Below, in pieces: positions 1 to 8,553 of a stretch of 64,000 nt of DNA. The position numbers and the translations under genes are program-made. Position 1 is the first letter of the stretch. Each line of letters begins with the position of its first letter. The DNA lies in NCBI GenBank assembly GCA_041583495.1, contig JBFHFS010000013.1, positions 34,250 to 98,249 on the forward strand, in the 5' to 3' direction. The stretch is from JBFHFS01 sp041583495 (GTDB lineage Bacteria; Bacteroidota; Bacteroidia; Bacteroidales; Marinilabiliaceae). Below the pieces are notes generated by a model. That model did no database searches, was not told the DNA's origin, and was given only the letters and a program-made list of their open reading frames with translations.

Positions 1-607
1 CAAAATTTCTGGCCCCTTTTACGTCATTTTCAAGGCTGTCGCCAATTACCAGACTCTCTTTTTTACGTGCGTTTGTGCTTTTTATGGCATATTCAAAGAA
101 GCGTTTGTGTGGTTTCGATACGCCAATCTCCTCCGATATGAATAGTTTCTGGAAATAGGGGCGCAAGCCACTTCGCACCAGCTTCTTGTGCTGTGTTTCG
201 GTAAAGCCGTTGGTGATGATGTGCATTTGATACCTCCTTTTCTGAAGATAATTAAGGAGTTCGAAGGTGTGGGGCATAACCGTTGTCTGCAGTGGACTTG
301 AGGCAATGAAATCGTTGCCGAAATTGGTGGCCATGGCGAAATCGTCAAAGCCAACACTCCGGAAGGTGTTGTAGAATCGGTTGACCTTTAGAACACTTTT
401 GGGCACCTCCTTACGCTGGTATTGCGCCCATAAATCCCTGTTTATAGGAGTGTACCGTGAAAAGAAGTCTCCAAAATCAATGAAATAGCGCTCTAACTGA
501 TATTTCCTAAAGAGTTCCTCAAGAGTTATTCGGGCATTGGTTTCAAAGTCCCAAATGGTATGATCGAGATCGAAAAAAAGATGCTTATAAGGTGTATGGG
601 GGAACAT
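1..607 (-). CDS. YjjG-family HAD nucleotidase (partial, C-terminus off the window)
   Basis: The reading frame starts at the ATG complementary to 605-607 and stays open to base 1, giving about 202 residues. Haloacid dehalogenase motifs are visible in order: DLDHT near residue 13 (motif I, nucleophile and acid/base Asp), ITNG (motif II), KPH (motif III Lys) and GDSLENDVKGA (motif IV). The helical cap between motifs I and II and the spacing fit the YjjG/YfnB branch, which dephosphorylates pyrimidine nucleoside monophosphates, including non-canonical ones, in the cytosol. The family is usually about 225-235 residues, so only the last few tens are missing. A hairpin terminator separates it from the lipoprotein gene upstream, so it probably has its own promoter. 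The substrate is inferred from family only. Confidence 0.88.
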   Translation of the reverse strand, partial: MFPHTPYKHLFFDLDHTIWDFETNARITLEELFRKYQLERYFIDFGDFFSRYTPINRDLWAQYQRKEVPKSVLKVNRFYNTFRSVGFDDFAMATNFGNDFIASSPLQTTVMPHTFELLNYLQKRRYQMHIITNGFTETQHKKLVRSGLRPYFQKLFISEEIGVSKPHKRFFEYAIKSTNARKKESLVIGDSLENDVKGARNF

Positions 608-644
608 AATACTTGTTGAAAAAAGGGGAAGTGGTCACAAACGA

Positions 645-673
645 AAACTACCCGAATTATATCCGGGTAGTTT
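645..673 (-). terminator. Rho-independent terminator of the coiled-coil lipoprotein gene
   Basis: AAACTACCC at 645-653 pairs perfectly with GGGTAGTTT at 665-673. Read on the minus strand, the stem ends in a T run (TTTTCG). It lies 34 bases past the stop codon of the lipoprotein gene and just before the start of the HAD gene. Confidence 0.75.
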
Positions 674-706
674 ACAGCTCTATTTATATCCTTTTGCCCT
701 GCCCTT

Positions 707-1579
707 TTAATTCACGCGCAAAACCAGGTATTTGGAGACACTCCAGAATTGTTTCTTGTCTTTGATGATCAGTTGGGCATAACCATTGCTGTCTGTCTCC
801 ATGGTGTAGGAGCCGGCAGGGTGGGTCGACAGAACTTTGGCACGAACCTGATAAGTGGGTATGGTATCGGTGGTGTTGATGTCCAACGGTGAGAAATAGG
901 TTTTGTCAAAATTCTTCTGCAACACCTCGGTCTTGCCAAAAAACAGAAAGCCTTCCCGGTTAATGATATTTTTATCCTTTAACTCGCTGCGTGTGCCGAT
1001 GGCATAATAGGCGGTATAAAGATCTCCTTTGGTGGTTGTGAGTGCTTTGTTGGTCTCCTCGTTAACCGATCTAATGGAGTCCAGGGTAACCTCCATGCCG
1101 GTGATGGCATAGGTCAGGTCATCAATCTCCAGATCCTTGTTTTTCAGGAGTTCGCTTAACTGCATGACCTCCAGATTTTTTTTACGCAGGTTTTCGTTGA
1201 GGTTACTGACCAGATGGTTGAGTCTGGACGTTTCGATCCCCGATTTTTTGAGCTGTTGCTCAAGCGATTGGATCCGTTCCTTGTTTTGAACCATTAGGTC
1301 ATAAATCAGACGGATATCTTTGTTGATCTCATCGGCCGAGGCGCCTTTGGTATCTCCCTGGTCTGCTTTCAGGGCTATGATTTGTTCTTTCTCTTTGATG
1401 ATGCGCAGATTGGCTTCAATTTCGCCAAGAGTGTTTACCATCTGGTTCATTTGAGATTCTTTCTCGGAAGTAAGAACCATTAAAGAGTCGTTTTGTTGTT
1501 CCAACTCAGCCCGGCTGGGGCCTGTTTGGCAATTCCAAAGTAGAGGGAGCAGGGCGACAAGAATAATAATACGTTTCAT
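707..1579 (-). CDS. Coiled-coil lipoprotein of unknown function
   Basis: A protein of 290 residues. It begins with a lipoprotein signal peptide whose lipobox LLWNC puts the acylated Cys at about residue 17, so it should be anchored in a membrane facing the periplasm or surface. Residues of about 25-180 are rich in Glu, Gln, Leu, Lys and Asn in heptad-like order, predicting a long coiled coil. The last ~100 residues are not coiled and contain a conserved-looking segment (EGFLFFGKTEVLQ, then FSPLDINTTDTIPTY) that resembles a small beta domain. Similar coiled-coil lipoproteins are common in Bacteroidota without an assigned role. It lies 110 bases downstream of rsmI on the same strand and is followed by its own terminator. 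No function is claimed. Confidence 0.8.
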   Translation of the reverse strand: MKRIIILVALLPLLWNCQTGPSRAELEQQNDSLMVLTSEKESQMNQMVNTLGEIEANLRIIKEKEQIIALKADQGDTKGASADEINKDIRLIYDLMVQNKERIQSLEQQLKKSGIETSRLNHLVSNLNENLRKKNLEVMQLSELLKNKDLEIDDLTYAITGMEVTLDSIRSVNEETNKALTTTKGDLYTAYYAIGTRSELKDKNIINREGFLFFGKTEVLQKNFDKTYFSPLDINTTDTIPTYQVRAKVLSTHPAGSYTMETDSNGYAQLIIKDKKQFWSVSKYLVLRVN

Positions 1580-1689
1580 GAGACAAGGTTTTAGTGGTTA
1601 ATAGGCAGAGACAGCACTCTTCAGTCTCTCATGCAGTTGAATGCCGGATGAAAAATTATCATGTCTGTTTCGAAATACCTTATACGAAG

Positions 1690-2367
1690 TTAGTTATCTT
1701 TTTTACCATTTACAACTAAAACAATCTCTCCTTTTGGGGGTTTAGCGGTAAATGCCTCCGCCAATCCGATGAGTGAATCCCGGCGTGTCTCCTCGTGTAG
1801 TTTGCTTATCTCCCTGCAAACGGCGGCCTGTCGGTCTTCACCCAGAACCTCAGCCAGTTGCCTGAGTGTTTTTACCAGGCGGTGGGGTGATTCGTAGAAA
1901 ACCATGGTGCGGGACTCCTCTTTCAGGAACTCCAATCGGGTTTGTCGTCCTTTTTTTACCGGCAGGAATCCTTCGAAACAGAACCGGTTATTGGGCAGCC
2001 CCGCAGTTACCAACGCCGGAACAAAGGCGGTGGCGCCCGGAAGGCATTCCACCTCTATGCCTGCATCCAGGCAACGGCGTACCACCAGATAACCAGGATC
2101 GGAAATGCCGGGCGTGCCGGCATCGGAGATTAATGCCCCTTGATCTCCTTGTTTTAACCGTTCCACTACTTTTTCGACCGCTGCATGTTCGTTGAATTTG
2201 TGGTGGGCAAACATTTTTGTGTGGATGTCGTAGTGTTTGAGAAGGAAACCAGAGGTGCGGGTGTCTTCGGCCAGGATAAAATCCACTTCTTTAAGAATCC
2301 GTACCGCTCTGAAAGTCATGTCTTCCAGATTGCCAATTGGGGTGGGAACCACTGTTAATTTACTCAT
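1690..2367 (-). CDS. rsmI: 16S rRNA (cytidine(1402)-2'-O)-methyltransferase RsmI
   Basis: 225 residues from the ATG at 2367; an in-frame upstream start at 2385 would add MICCVS, but MSKLTVVPTPIGNLEDMT is the typical RsmI N-terminus. RsmI uses S-adenosylmethionine to methylate the 2'-OH of C1402 in the decoding centre of 16S rRNA. Family motifs are clear: VPTPIGNL at the N-terminus, AEDTRTS, SDAGTPGISDPG (cofactor-binding loop), LPGATAFVPAL, FYESPHRL, and the C-terminal KGEIVLVV. The protein is shorter than the E. coli enzyme (about 286), lacking most of the C-terminal extension, as is common in Bacteroidota. It lies 54 bases after the unknown gene at 2422-3150 and may be cotranscribed with it. 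Confidence 0.96.
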   Translation of the reverse strand: MSKLTVVPTPIGNLEDMTFRAVRILKEVDFILAEDTRTSGFLLKHYDIHTKMFAHHKFNEHAAVEKVVERLKQGDQGALISDAGTPGISDPGYLVVRRCLDAGIEVECLPGATAFVPALVTAGLPNNRFCFEGFLPVKKGRQTRLEFLKEESRTMVFYESPHRLVKTLRQLAEVLGEDRQAAVCREISKLHEETRRDSLIGLAEAFTAKPPKGEIVLVVNGKKDN

Positions 2368-2421
2368 AGAGACACAACAAATCAATTTGGAACAAAGGGG
2401 GATGATGAAAACTCTTTGAAA

Positions 2422-3150
2422 TCAGATAAAACGTCTTTCCACCAATTCCCAGAAATCGCTTACCGCTTCATTGTCGGAAGTCCAATTAAAGTTGGTGGTC
2501 AAAAAGCTGCGGGCATCTTCGAAGGACTGCATCTGATTGAGCTGGTCGAGGGTTTGATTGAGCAGGTCACTGTTTCCGCCAAACAACTCTCGTTGAAACA
2601 GAAAGCGATCGTTAATACCCAGGGCTTTTCGCAAATCCGACACGGGGGCGGCAGTCAGTAGACGCCGTGTGGCCCCGTTGGCAGCTTTTTGCCCAATCTG
2701 GTCGTTAAAAGAGGATTTGTTTTTCATGAGGGCCTCTCCCAATACCGTATTTCCTGCTTTAGGGGTGGTGGTTGGCGGTATGGGGGCATCAATAACCGGG
2801 GCCGCCTCAGGAACCGACACTTCGGGTGTGGGTTCGCTCTCCCTGATAACCTCCCTGCTTTTTTCTTCCGTGGGCGCAACCGGGATTGGTGGCACCGCTG
2901 CTTCTTCCTCAGGGTGGGTTACGATTTCTTCGACAGGGGGCGGATTTTTAATTCCCTGGGGTTCCTGGACCGGAGTATCCTCCGCCAGTTGTTCCAATAG
3001 ATCGATCTCTTCAAGGATGTTGTTTGCCTTGTTTCGGGCCAGTTTGAAAAAAGCCGCCGAAAGAGTTGGTTTACCTTTGAATGTTTCTAGTAACCTTTCA
3101 ACCTCTTTAACCTCATGAATTATTATTTCAAGAAGAGCATCCTTTTCCAT
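2422..3150 (-). CDS. Conserved-looking protein with Pro/Glu-rich linker, unknown function
   Basis: 242 residues with three parts. Residues 1-60 are helical (MEKDALLEIIIHEVKEVERLLETF). Residues of about 60-135 are a low-complexity linker rich in Pro, Glu, Val and Thr. Residues of about 140-242 form a second helical part with LGEALMKNKSSFNDQIG, LRKALGINDRFLFQRELFGGN and a C-terminal FWELVERRF. The GINDRFLFQRELF region resembles a small domain seen in otherwise uncharacterised Bacteroidota proteins. There is no signal peptide, so it is probably cytosolic. Its start lies 68 bases from the divergent murF-alr start, with a shared palindromic promoter region between them. The context hints at an envelope or division link, but the function is not recognised. 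Confidence 0.75.
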   Translation of the reverse strand: MEKDALLEIIIHEVKEVERLLETFKGKPTLSAAFFKLARNKANNILEEIDLLEQLAEDTPVQEPQGIKNPPPVEEIVTHPEEEAAVPPIPVAPTEEKSREVIRESEPTPEVSVPEAAPVIDAPIPPTTTPKAGNTVLGEALMKNKSSFNDQIGQKAANGATRRLLTAAPVSDLRKALGINDRFLFQRELFGGNSDLLNQTLDQLNQMQSFEDARSFLTTNFNWTSDNEAVSDFWELVERRFI

Positions 3151-3155
3151 AATAG

Positions 3156-3193
3156 TTTGTTGAACACGTTTTTCATTACCTTTGCAAAGGTAA
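3156..3193. promoter_or_regulatory. Divergent promoter region with an 18-bp perfect palindrome
   Basis: TTACCTTTGCAAAGGTAA at 3176-3193 is a perfect palindrome. Its left half holds TACCTTTG (3177-3184), an exact match to the Bacteroidota -7 element TAnnTTTG for the + strand, with TTTG at 3156-3159, 17 bases upstream, as a possible -33 element. By symmetry the right half carries the same -7 element on the minus strand (3185-3192), correctly placed for the gene starting at 3150, though no -33 element is seen for it. The + strand transcript would start near 3191, 28 bases before the murF-alr ATG. Confidence 0.55.
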
Positions 3194-3218
3194 CGATTGT
3201 GCTTGAAAAATAATATTT

Positions 3219-5684
3219 ATGACGCCTTATTCGCCCCAAGAAATAGCTGAAGTTTGTGGAGAACACTCTACGGTTAATTTTCCAGGTGCCATTACCCGGT
3301 TGTTGATCGATAGCCGGTCGGTTTTTGATGCCTCTGAAAGCTTATTTTTTGCCCTCAGGGGGGCCCGTCACGACGGGCATCAGTTTTTGAATGATTTGTT
3401 CCACAAAGGGGTACGTAATTTTGTTGTGGAACAGGGACGAATTCCCGGTGAATTGAAAAATCACGCCAACTGGTTCGAGACGCCCAGTCCCCTGAATGCC
3501 CTTCAAAACCTGGCAGCAGTTCATCGGTCGCGGTTCAGGGTGCCCTTGTTGGCCATCACCGGGAGTAATGGCAAAACCATTGTGAAGGAGTGGCTGGCCC
3601 AGATGATAGCCACGGATATATCTCTAACCCGTTCTCCGCGAAGTTATAACAGTCAGGTGGGAGTTCCCTTATCCCTCTGGCAAATGAACGAGCACACTGG
3701 TCTGGCCATTATCGAAGCGGGTATCTCAAAAACGGGCGAGATGAGCCGGTTAGCCCAGTGCATTAAACCAACACTAGGTTTGTTTACCACTCTGGGGCAG
3801 GCCCACCAGGAGAATTTTTCCTCCCTCCAGCAGAAGCTGGACGAGAAGTTGTTGCTTTTCAGGGAGGTAGATACCCTCTTTTATTGTAAGGATGCCTCCC
3901 TGGTGCATGAATCCATGGAGCGTGCCTTTCCCGATAAGGAAAAGGTGACCTGGGGACGCTCGGGGGAGGTTAACCTGCTTTTGGTAGAGCAAATCCGCCA
4001 AAACGACCATACCCGGCTTTTCCTTAGATGGAATGAGCAGAGCTTTTTTATGACGATTCCTTTTACCGATGAAGTTTCGGTGGAAAATGTGATGCACGTG
4101 ACCCTTTTCTTATTGCAGCAGGGTTATGCAGTTAAAACCATTGCTGACAGGGTGCAGGGTCTTCTGCCGGTGGCAATGCGTCTGGAGCAGAAGTCCGGCA
4201 TTTATAATACCCTGCTTATTAATGACTCCTATAATGCCGATATCACCTCTCTGGAAGTGGCTCTGGATTTTTTGGTTCAGCAATCCCGTAAAAAAGGGAT
4301 GCCGCGAACGGTAATCCTTTCCGACCTTCTTCAGACGGGAATTGCCGATCAGGAACTTTACCCAATGGTAGCCGAATTAATGCAGGAAAAAGAAATAGAC
4401 CGTTTTATAGGGATAGGCCCCGCATTATCCCGGCATGTTGAGTTGTTTAGTCCATCCGCTCGTTTTTTTCCCTCCACCGAAGCTTTTCTGTCTGCTCTTT
4501 CGGGATTTCATTTTAAGGAGGAGGCCATTCTGGTGAAGGGCGCCCGCCCGTTCTCATTCGAGCAGATTACCAGTCGTTTGGAGTTGAAGAAGCATGTGAC
4601 CGTGATGGAAATTAACCTGGATGCCCTGGTGCATAACTTAAATGAATTCCGTTCGCGCCTTAAGCCCACAACCAAGGTCCTGGCTATGGTTAAGGCCTTT
4701 TCGTATGGGAGTGGTTCCTTTGAAATAGCTTCAGCCCTGCAACATCAAAAGGTCGATTACCTGGGGGTCGCCTTCGCCGATGAGGGAATGGAACTCAGGA
4801 AATCGGGGATCTCGTTGCCCATCATGGTGATGAATCCGGACGAAAGAAGCTTTGGCCAAATGCTCGAATACAACCTGGAGCCTGAGATCTATAGTTTCCG
4901 GGTGTTGAATGCTTTTTACCGGGCCGTGGAACTGGAGGGAATCGATGGAATTCCCGTGCATATTAAGATTGATACAGGGATGAATAGGATGGGCTTCCTG
5001 ACCGACGAAACAGAACTCCTGGTAGAGCGGTTAAAGAAGATGCCCCTCATTCGGGTGAAATCGGTTTTTTCTCATCTGGTGGGAAGTGAAAATGAGGTTT
5101 ATGATGGATTTACCCAAAAGCAGATTAATCAATTCAAGAAGGTCTGTAGTCGGTTAAGAGAAGGATTGGGAATCTCTTTTATTCAACATATCCTCAACAG
5201 TTCCGGAATCGAGAGGTTTCCTGCCGCCCGGTTCGATATGGTGCGACTGGGGATTGGGCTCTACGGATTTGGTACGGGCCAATTGTGTGACCTTCGAAAT
5301 GTGGTGACTCTTAAAACCTTTGTGTCGCAAATAAAGCCGGTCAAAGCCTACGAAACTATTGGCTATGGGCGCGCCGGCTGGTTGAAACGAGATGGCCACA
5401 TTGCGGTGATACCTATTGGTTATGCCGATGGGCTAAATCGCCGGCTGGGAAACGGCGTGGGGACAATGATGATCAACGGCCGGCTGGCCAAAATCCTGGG
5501 AAATATTTGTATGGACACTTGTATGGTCGATGTGTCCGATATTCAGGTCGAGGAGGGGGATGAGGTGATCGTTTTCGGGGACGACTATTCCCTGTTAAAT
5601 CTGGCTCAACAATTGGACACTATTCCTTATGAAATTCTCACCGGTATTTCCCGAAGGGTGAACCGGGTTTACTTTAAAGAGTAA
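3219..5684 (+). CDS. murF-alr: Bifunctional MurF ligase / alanine racemase
   Basis: 821 residues joining two cytosolic enzymes of peptidoglycan synthesis. Residues 1 to about 455 are MurF, which adds D-Ala-D-Ala to UDP-MurNAc-tripeptide. The Mur-ligase P-loop GSNGKT is at 115-120 (Lys119), preceded by the N-terminal substrate domain (LIDSRSV, FFALRGARHDGHQF) and followed by INDSYNA near 330. Residues of about 460-821 are a full-length PLP-dependent alanine racemase, which makes D-Ala: EINLDALVHNL, the PLP-binding Lys at about 492 (AMVKAFSYG), the catalytic Tyr at about 716 (IGYGRAGW) and ICMDTCMVDVS. This fusion is known in Bacteroidota. It couples D-Ala supply to its use one step on, with separately encoded Ddl in between. 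The ATG at 3219 is 28 bases from the predicted transcription start. Confidence 0.95.
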   Translation: MTPYSPQEIAEVCGEHSTVNFPGAITRLLIDSRSVFDASESLFFALRGARHDGHQFLNDLFHKGVRNFVVEQGRIPGELKNHANWFETPSPLNALQNLAAVHRSRFRVPLLAITGSNGKTIVKEWLAQMIATDISLTRSPRSYNSQVGVPLSLWQMNEHTGLAIIEAGISKTGEMSRLAQCIKPTLGLFTTLGQAHQENFSSLQQKLDEKLLLFREVDTLFYCKDASLVHESMERAFPDKEKVTWGRSGEVNLLLVEQIRQNDHTRLFLRWNEQSFFMTIPFTDEVSVENVMHVTLFLLQQGYAVKTIADRVQGLLPVAMRLEQKSGIYNTLLINDSYNADITSLEVALDFLVQQSRKKGMPRTVILSDLLQTGIADQELYPMVAELMQEKEIDRFIGIGPALSRHVELFSPSARFFPSTEAFLSALSGFHFKEEAILVKGARPFSFEQITSRLELKKHVTVMEINLDALVHNLNEFRSRLKPTTKVLAMVKAFSYGSGSFEIASALQHQKVDYLGVAFADEGMELRKSGISLPIMVMNPDERSFGQMLEYNLEPEIYSFRVLNAFYRAVELEGIDGIPVHIKIDTGMNRMGFLTDETELLVERLKKMPLIRVKSVFSHLVGSENEVYDGFTQKQINQFKKVCSRLREGLGISFIQHILNSSGIERFPAARFDMVRLGIGLYGFGTGQLCDLRNVVTLKTFVSQIKPVKAYETIGYGRAGWLKRDGHIAVIPIGYADGLNRRLGNGVGTMMINGRLAKILGNICMDTCMVDVSDIQVEEGDEVIVFGDDYSLLNLAQQLDTIPYEILTGISRRVNRVYFKE

Positions 5685-6087
5685 AACAAACAAAAAGCCC
5701 GTTTATTCTTATGTTAATCTATGGGGTTGCCTTTGGTTTTTAATTCTGAGGCTAACCCCGGAGGTGAATAAGATTTTATTGCCTTTTTTTTCTTTCCATT
5801 GTATATTTCATCCGTTTATATTTTCTTTCATTTGCCAGGTGGAACTCTCAGGAAAATTTAATTCCCGAATTCAGTTCGGGACAGGCTATTCGGTTTTGTG
5901 AAAGAATGAATAGTTAAATTCTAATGGGGGGTTCATAGGTAAATCAGTTGTTTTTCAGTTGCCCCTAAGCCAAAAAGTGAGAACTCATTGATTGTTGTTT
6001 CGACCTGTGTATTATGTGGGACGGGTTGTGGTTCCTCGCACGTGGGTTTGTTTCGTTATGTATTGTTCCACTTAAAGATTTTGTACA
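5685..6087. other. Intergenic region with one hairpin and no gene
   Basis: No convincing coding frame. GGGGTT-GCCT near 5721-5732 pairs, with one bulge, with AGGCTAACCCC near 5749-5759. This hairpin lies after murF-alr but lacks a following T tract, so it may be a weak terminator. A small inverted repeat, CCCGAA (5864-5869) and TTCGGG (5875-5880), is also present. The rest is AT-rich leader for the T9SS gene at 6088. Confidence 0.4.
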
Positions 6088-7446
6088 ATGAAAAGATTTA
6101 CTCTGATTATCGCTTTGTCAGTGATTACCTTGCTGGCTTTTTCTCAAAACCAAACCCTTCTTCAACAGAAAATTCTGAAGATTAAGGCCACCACCGACCA
6201 GGTTGTGATGCAAACCAACTATTTATCAAGGTTTTATAAGGTGGAAAATCCGGGTTTGAATACGGCACTAGTGCTGAAGAATGGAGCCACCCAAAAACTC
6301 GACAGCATTGTTTCCTGGGCTTCCACCAATGGTGGCCAGACGTGGGTTTACGATTGGATGGATCAGTACGACTATGATTCGCAAATGAGAGGCATCGTTT
6401 GGTATCAAAAAGAATGGGATGCCGGAGCGGAGGTATGGAAAACCTTTGGGAAAATTGAAGTGGAATATGGATCTGGTGGGACAATAAGCTCCTTGCTCTC
6501 CTATTCCCTCGATGACCAAACCGGCCAGCTGGTATTGGATAGTAAAATGCAGCTTTATTTTGGTGCGGAGGAGAAGCTGGACTCTATTTATGCCTATGAG
6601 CCTCAGTCCGGGGATACGTGGCTGTTGTTCTCGAAGAACTACTATATCTACGATACGGCCGGGTTGTTGACTCAATGGGACGTTTGGGCTCTGGACGAGG
6701 GGGTAATGACTAAAAGTGTTATTTTTAAGTACGGATACAATACTGCAAGTCAAATTCTGACCGAAAGCAGTTTCTATTTTATTGAAGGGATGGAGGTGCT
6801 CTTTTCCAAAACGGAGCACACTTATAATGACTCCGGCCAACTTTTCTTCTCTGAAGTATCGCAGATTAATTTTCAGACCTTCATGATGGAGAAAAATAAC
6901 CGTTCCGATTATGAATACAACACCACGGGCGATGTCTCCGTTGAAGTCTATTCCCTTTGGGACAGCGAAGGAGAAGATTGGGTGGCCGACGAAAGATATG
7001 AAAATTTGTATGGGGATTTGAATTTCTCCGATGTTGTTTTTCCGCTCTATATTGATTTTATAAGCGGCATCGGGGTTCCGTCCAATGTACCCGTCAAAGC
7101 TATTATCCAGGATAAAACCTTTGACATGATTGATGGCAACTGGGTTCAGGTCGATCAGGCTTTCTACTATTATTCAGCCGGTTCATCCACCAATATCGAT
7201 GAACTTGAAAATTTGTCGGTAGGGTTCTATCCAAATCCGGCCTTCGAGGATATTATTCTCAAATGGGATGAAAACTATCAGAACCTTAACCTACAGGTTT
7301 TCCAAATGACCGGCGCAAAAGTTATGGAAAAGCAAGTCTCCTCAGGGGAGAAGGTTTCGGTGTCGCATCTGATTAAGGGTATTTACCTTGTGAAACTGTT
7401 GAATGGGCAAAAAACAGTGTATACCGGCAAGATGGTAATAAACTGA
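6088..7446 (+). CDS. T9SS-secreted protein with YD-repeat-like body
   Basis: 452 residues. A Sec signal peptide (MKRFTLIIALSVITLLAFSQ) is followed by a body of repeated strands such as KLDSIVSWAS, KLDSIYAYEP and YIYDTAGLLTQW, with aromatic-rich 'Y-N-spacer-Q-hydrophobic' units that resemble degenerate RHS/YD-type beta repeats. The last ~80 residues form a T9SS type A C-terminal domain (VGFYPNPAFEDIIL, then GIYLVKLLNGQKTV), the signal for export through the type IX system and anchoring or release at the surface. It is monocistronic, with a strong terminator downstream at 7556-7603. No catalytic motif was seen, so an adhesive or structural role is the mildest inference. Confidence 0.85.
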   Translation: MKRFTLIIALSVITLLAFSQNQTLLQQKILKIKATTDQVVMQTNYLSRFYKVENPGLNTALVLKNGATQKLDSIVSWASTNGGQTWVYDWMDQYDYDSQMRGIVWYQKEWDAGAEVWKTFGKIEVEYGSGGTISSLLSYSLDDQTGQLVLDSKMQLYFGAEEKLDSIYAYEPQSGDTWLLFSKNYYIYDTAGLLTQWDVWALDEGVMTKSVIFKYGYNTASQILTESSFYFIEGMEVLFSKTEHTYNDSGQLFFSEVSQINFQTFMMEKNNRSDYEYNTTGDVSVEVYSLWDSEGEDWVADERYENLYGDLNFSDVVFPLYIDFISGIGVPSNVPVKAIIQDKTFDMIDGNWVQVDQAFYYYSAGSSTNIDELENLSVGFYPNPAFEDIILKWDENYQNLNLQVFQMTGAKVMEKQVSSGEKVSVSHLIKGIYLVKLLNGQKTVYTGKMVIN

Positions 7447-7555
7447 TGGGGCATGGCCTCTCAGGAAGGAGGTTGTCACTTCTGTGTTATGGCGATACCA
7501 GCCTGTGCTTTAGCCTTTGGCTGGTAGATGGGGGGGAAGATTAAAAGGGCCTGGG

Positions 7556-7603
7556 GCTCTTTGCTCATGGGTAATTGGTTGTCCGGGGCAAAGGGCCTTT
7601 TTT
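7556..7603 (+). terminator. Rho-independent terminator after the T9SS gene
   Basis: GCTCTTTGCTC (7556-7566) pairs along 11 positions, with G-U wobbles, with GGGCAAAGGGC (7586-7596), followed by a T tract at 7598-7603. It stands between the convergent ends of the T9SS gene and the Crp/Fnr gene. Confidence 0.7.
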
Positions 7604-7636
7604 CGATAAGAGAATGTTGGGATGGGTCCTTTCTGA

Positions 7637-8344
7637 TTACCCCAATTTAGAGATGCGTTGCAACTGGGGATCATCTAAAATCTTTATGATTCGACCGTCT
7701 ACAATCAAAACCTTTTCTTTTACAAACTGGGTTAATGTACGGATGGCATTAGAGGTGGTCATATTGGAGAAATTGGCCAGATCTTCACGTGAAAGATAGA
7801 TGTTGAGCGTGGAGCCGTCCTCTTCGTAACCGTAGGTGTCGCGCAAAACAATAAGGCTTTCGGCCAGTCGACCCCTTATGTGTTTTTGTGTAAGAGTGAT
7901 GGTGCGGTAGCGGGCAAACCCAAGCTCGGAGGCAAACGATTTGATGATGCTCATGCACAGTTTGTTGTTCGATTTCATGAGATTCAAAATCACCTCCCGG
8001 CTGATTTGGAAAATAACACAGGTTTCGAACACGACCGCCGAGGCCACATGGTTCTCTTCGGCAAAAAAAGCACGGTAACCAATATATCCGGGTCCGCTGG
8101 CCATGCGAACAATCTGGTCACGGCCCCCCAGTCCCTCCTTGAAAATTTTCACCTTTCCGGTACCTATACATAAAAAGCCGGTGGGCTTCTCGCCTTCCTG
8201 ATAGATGATTTGGTTCTTTCGGTATTTTACGGTGGTGTAATTGGCCAATAGATAGGCCTGTTCCTCAGGGGTTAAAACATCATATAACTGAGGAATATCG
8301 CGTATTGTAGCTTCTTGTAAGGTGCCTTTTTTTTTGACTGCCAT
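7637..8344 (-). CDS. Crp/Fnr-family transcription regulator
   Basis: 235 residues. Residues of about 25-135 form a cyclic-nucleotide-binding-like beta barrel (IIYQEGEKPTGFLCIGTGKVKIFKEG, then GYIGYRAFFAEENHVASAVVFETC). A dimerisation helix follows, and a C-terminal winged helix-turn-helix at about 165-225 has LSREDLANFSNMTTSNAIRTL as the recognition unit and an IVDGRIIKIL wing. There is no N-terminal Cys cluster, so it is not an Fe-S Fnr of the E. coli kind, and the cAMP-contact residues are not obvious. The ligand is therefore unknown. It is transcribed alone, from a good Bacteroidota-type promoter at 8383-8410. Confidence 0.92.
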   Translation of the reverse strand: MAVKKKGTLQEATIRDIPQLYDVLTPEEQAYLLANYTTVKYRKNQIIYQEGEKPTGFLCIGTGKVKIFKEGLGGRDQIVRMASGPGYIGYRAFFAEENHVASAVVFETCVIFQISREVILNLMKSNNKLCMSIIKSFASELGFARYRTITLTQKHIRGRLAESLIVLRDTYGYEEDGSTLNIYLSREDLANFSNMTTSNAIRTLTQFVKEKVLIVDGRIIKILDDPQLQRISKLG

Positions 8345-8382
8345 GGTTGTAAATATGCTCTGGAACTATGTTGTAAAACACA

Positions 8383-8410
8383 CAAAGTTAATAAAAACCT
8401 TCAACAACAA
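8383..8410 (-). promoter_or_regulatory. Promoter of the Crp/Fnr gene
   Basis: On the minus strand TAACTTTG (complement of 8383-8390) matches TAnnTTTG exactly. TTG (complement of 8408-8410) lies 17 bases further upstream as the -33 element. The start codon is about 40 bases downstream. Confidence 0.5.
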
Positions 8411-8553
8411 CCTGTATGTGGATTTTTTTGCTTAAAGAGAAATCTGTATCAAAAACCGAACAGGGGGCATGAACCCACAATAATGAGGGAACGTTAAGTT
8501 GCTTAATCAGAGCACTTATTGTGGTAAGAACAGGGGTGGTATGGAGGGGCGTG

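Noticed and set aside
2669..3118. 149-codon + strand frame rich in Gly, Ser and Val
   Set aside because: It is the antisense of the Pro/Glu-rich linker of the 2422-3150 gene; its composition is a by-product of that linker.
5864..5880. Short inverted repeat CCCGAA/TTCGGG
   Set aside because: Six-base arms without a T tract; too small to call a terminator or operator.
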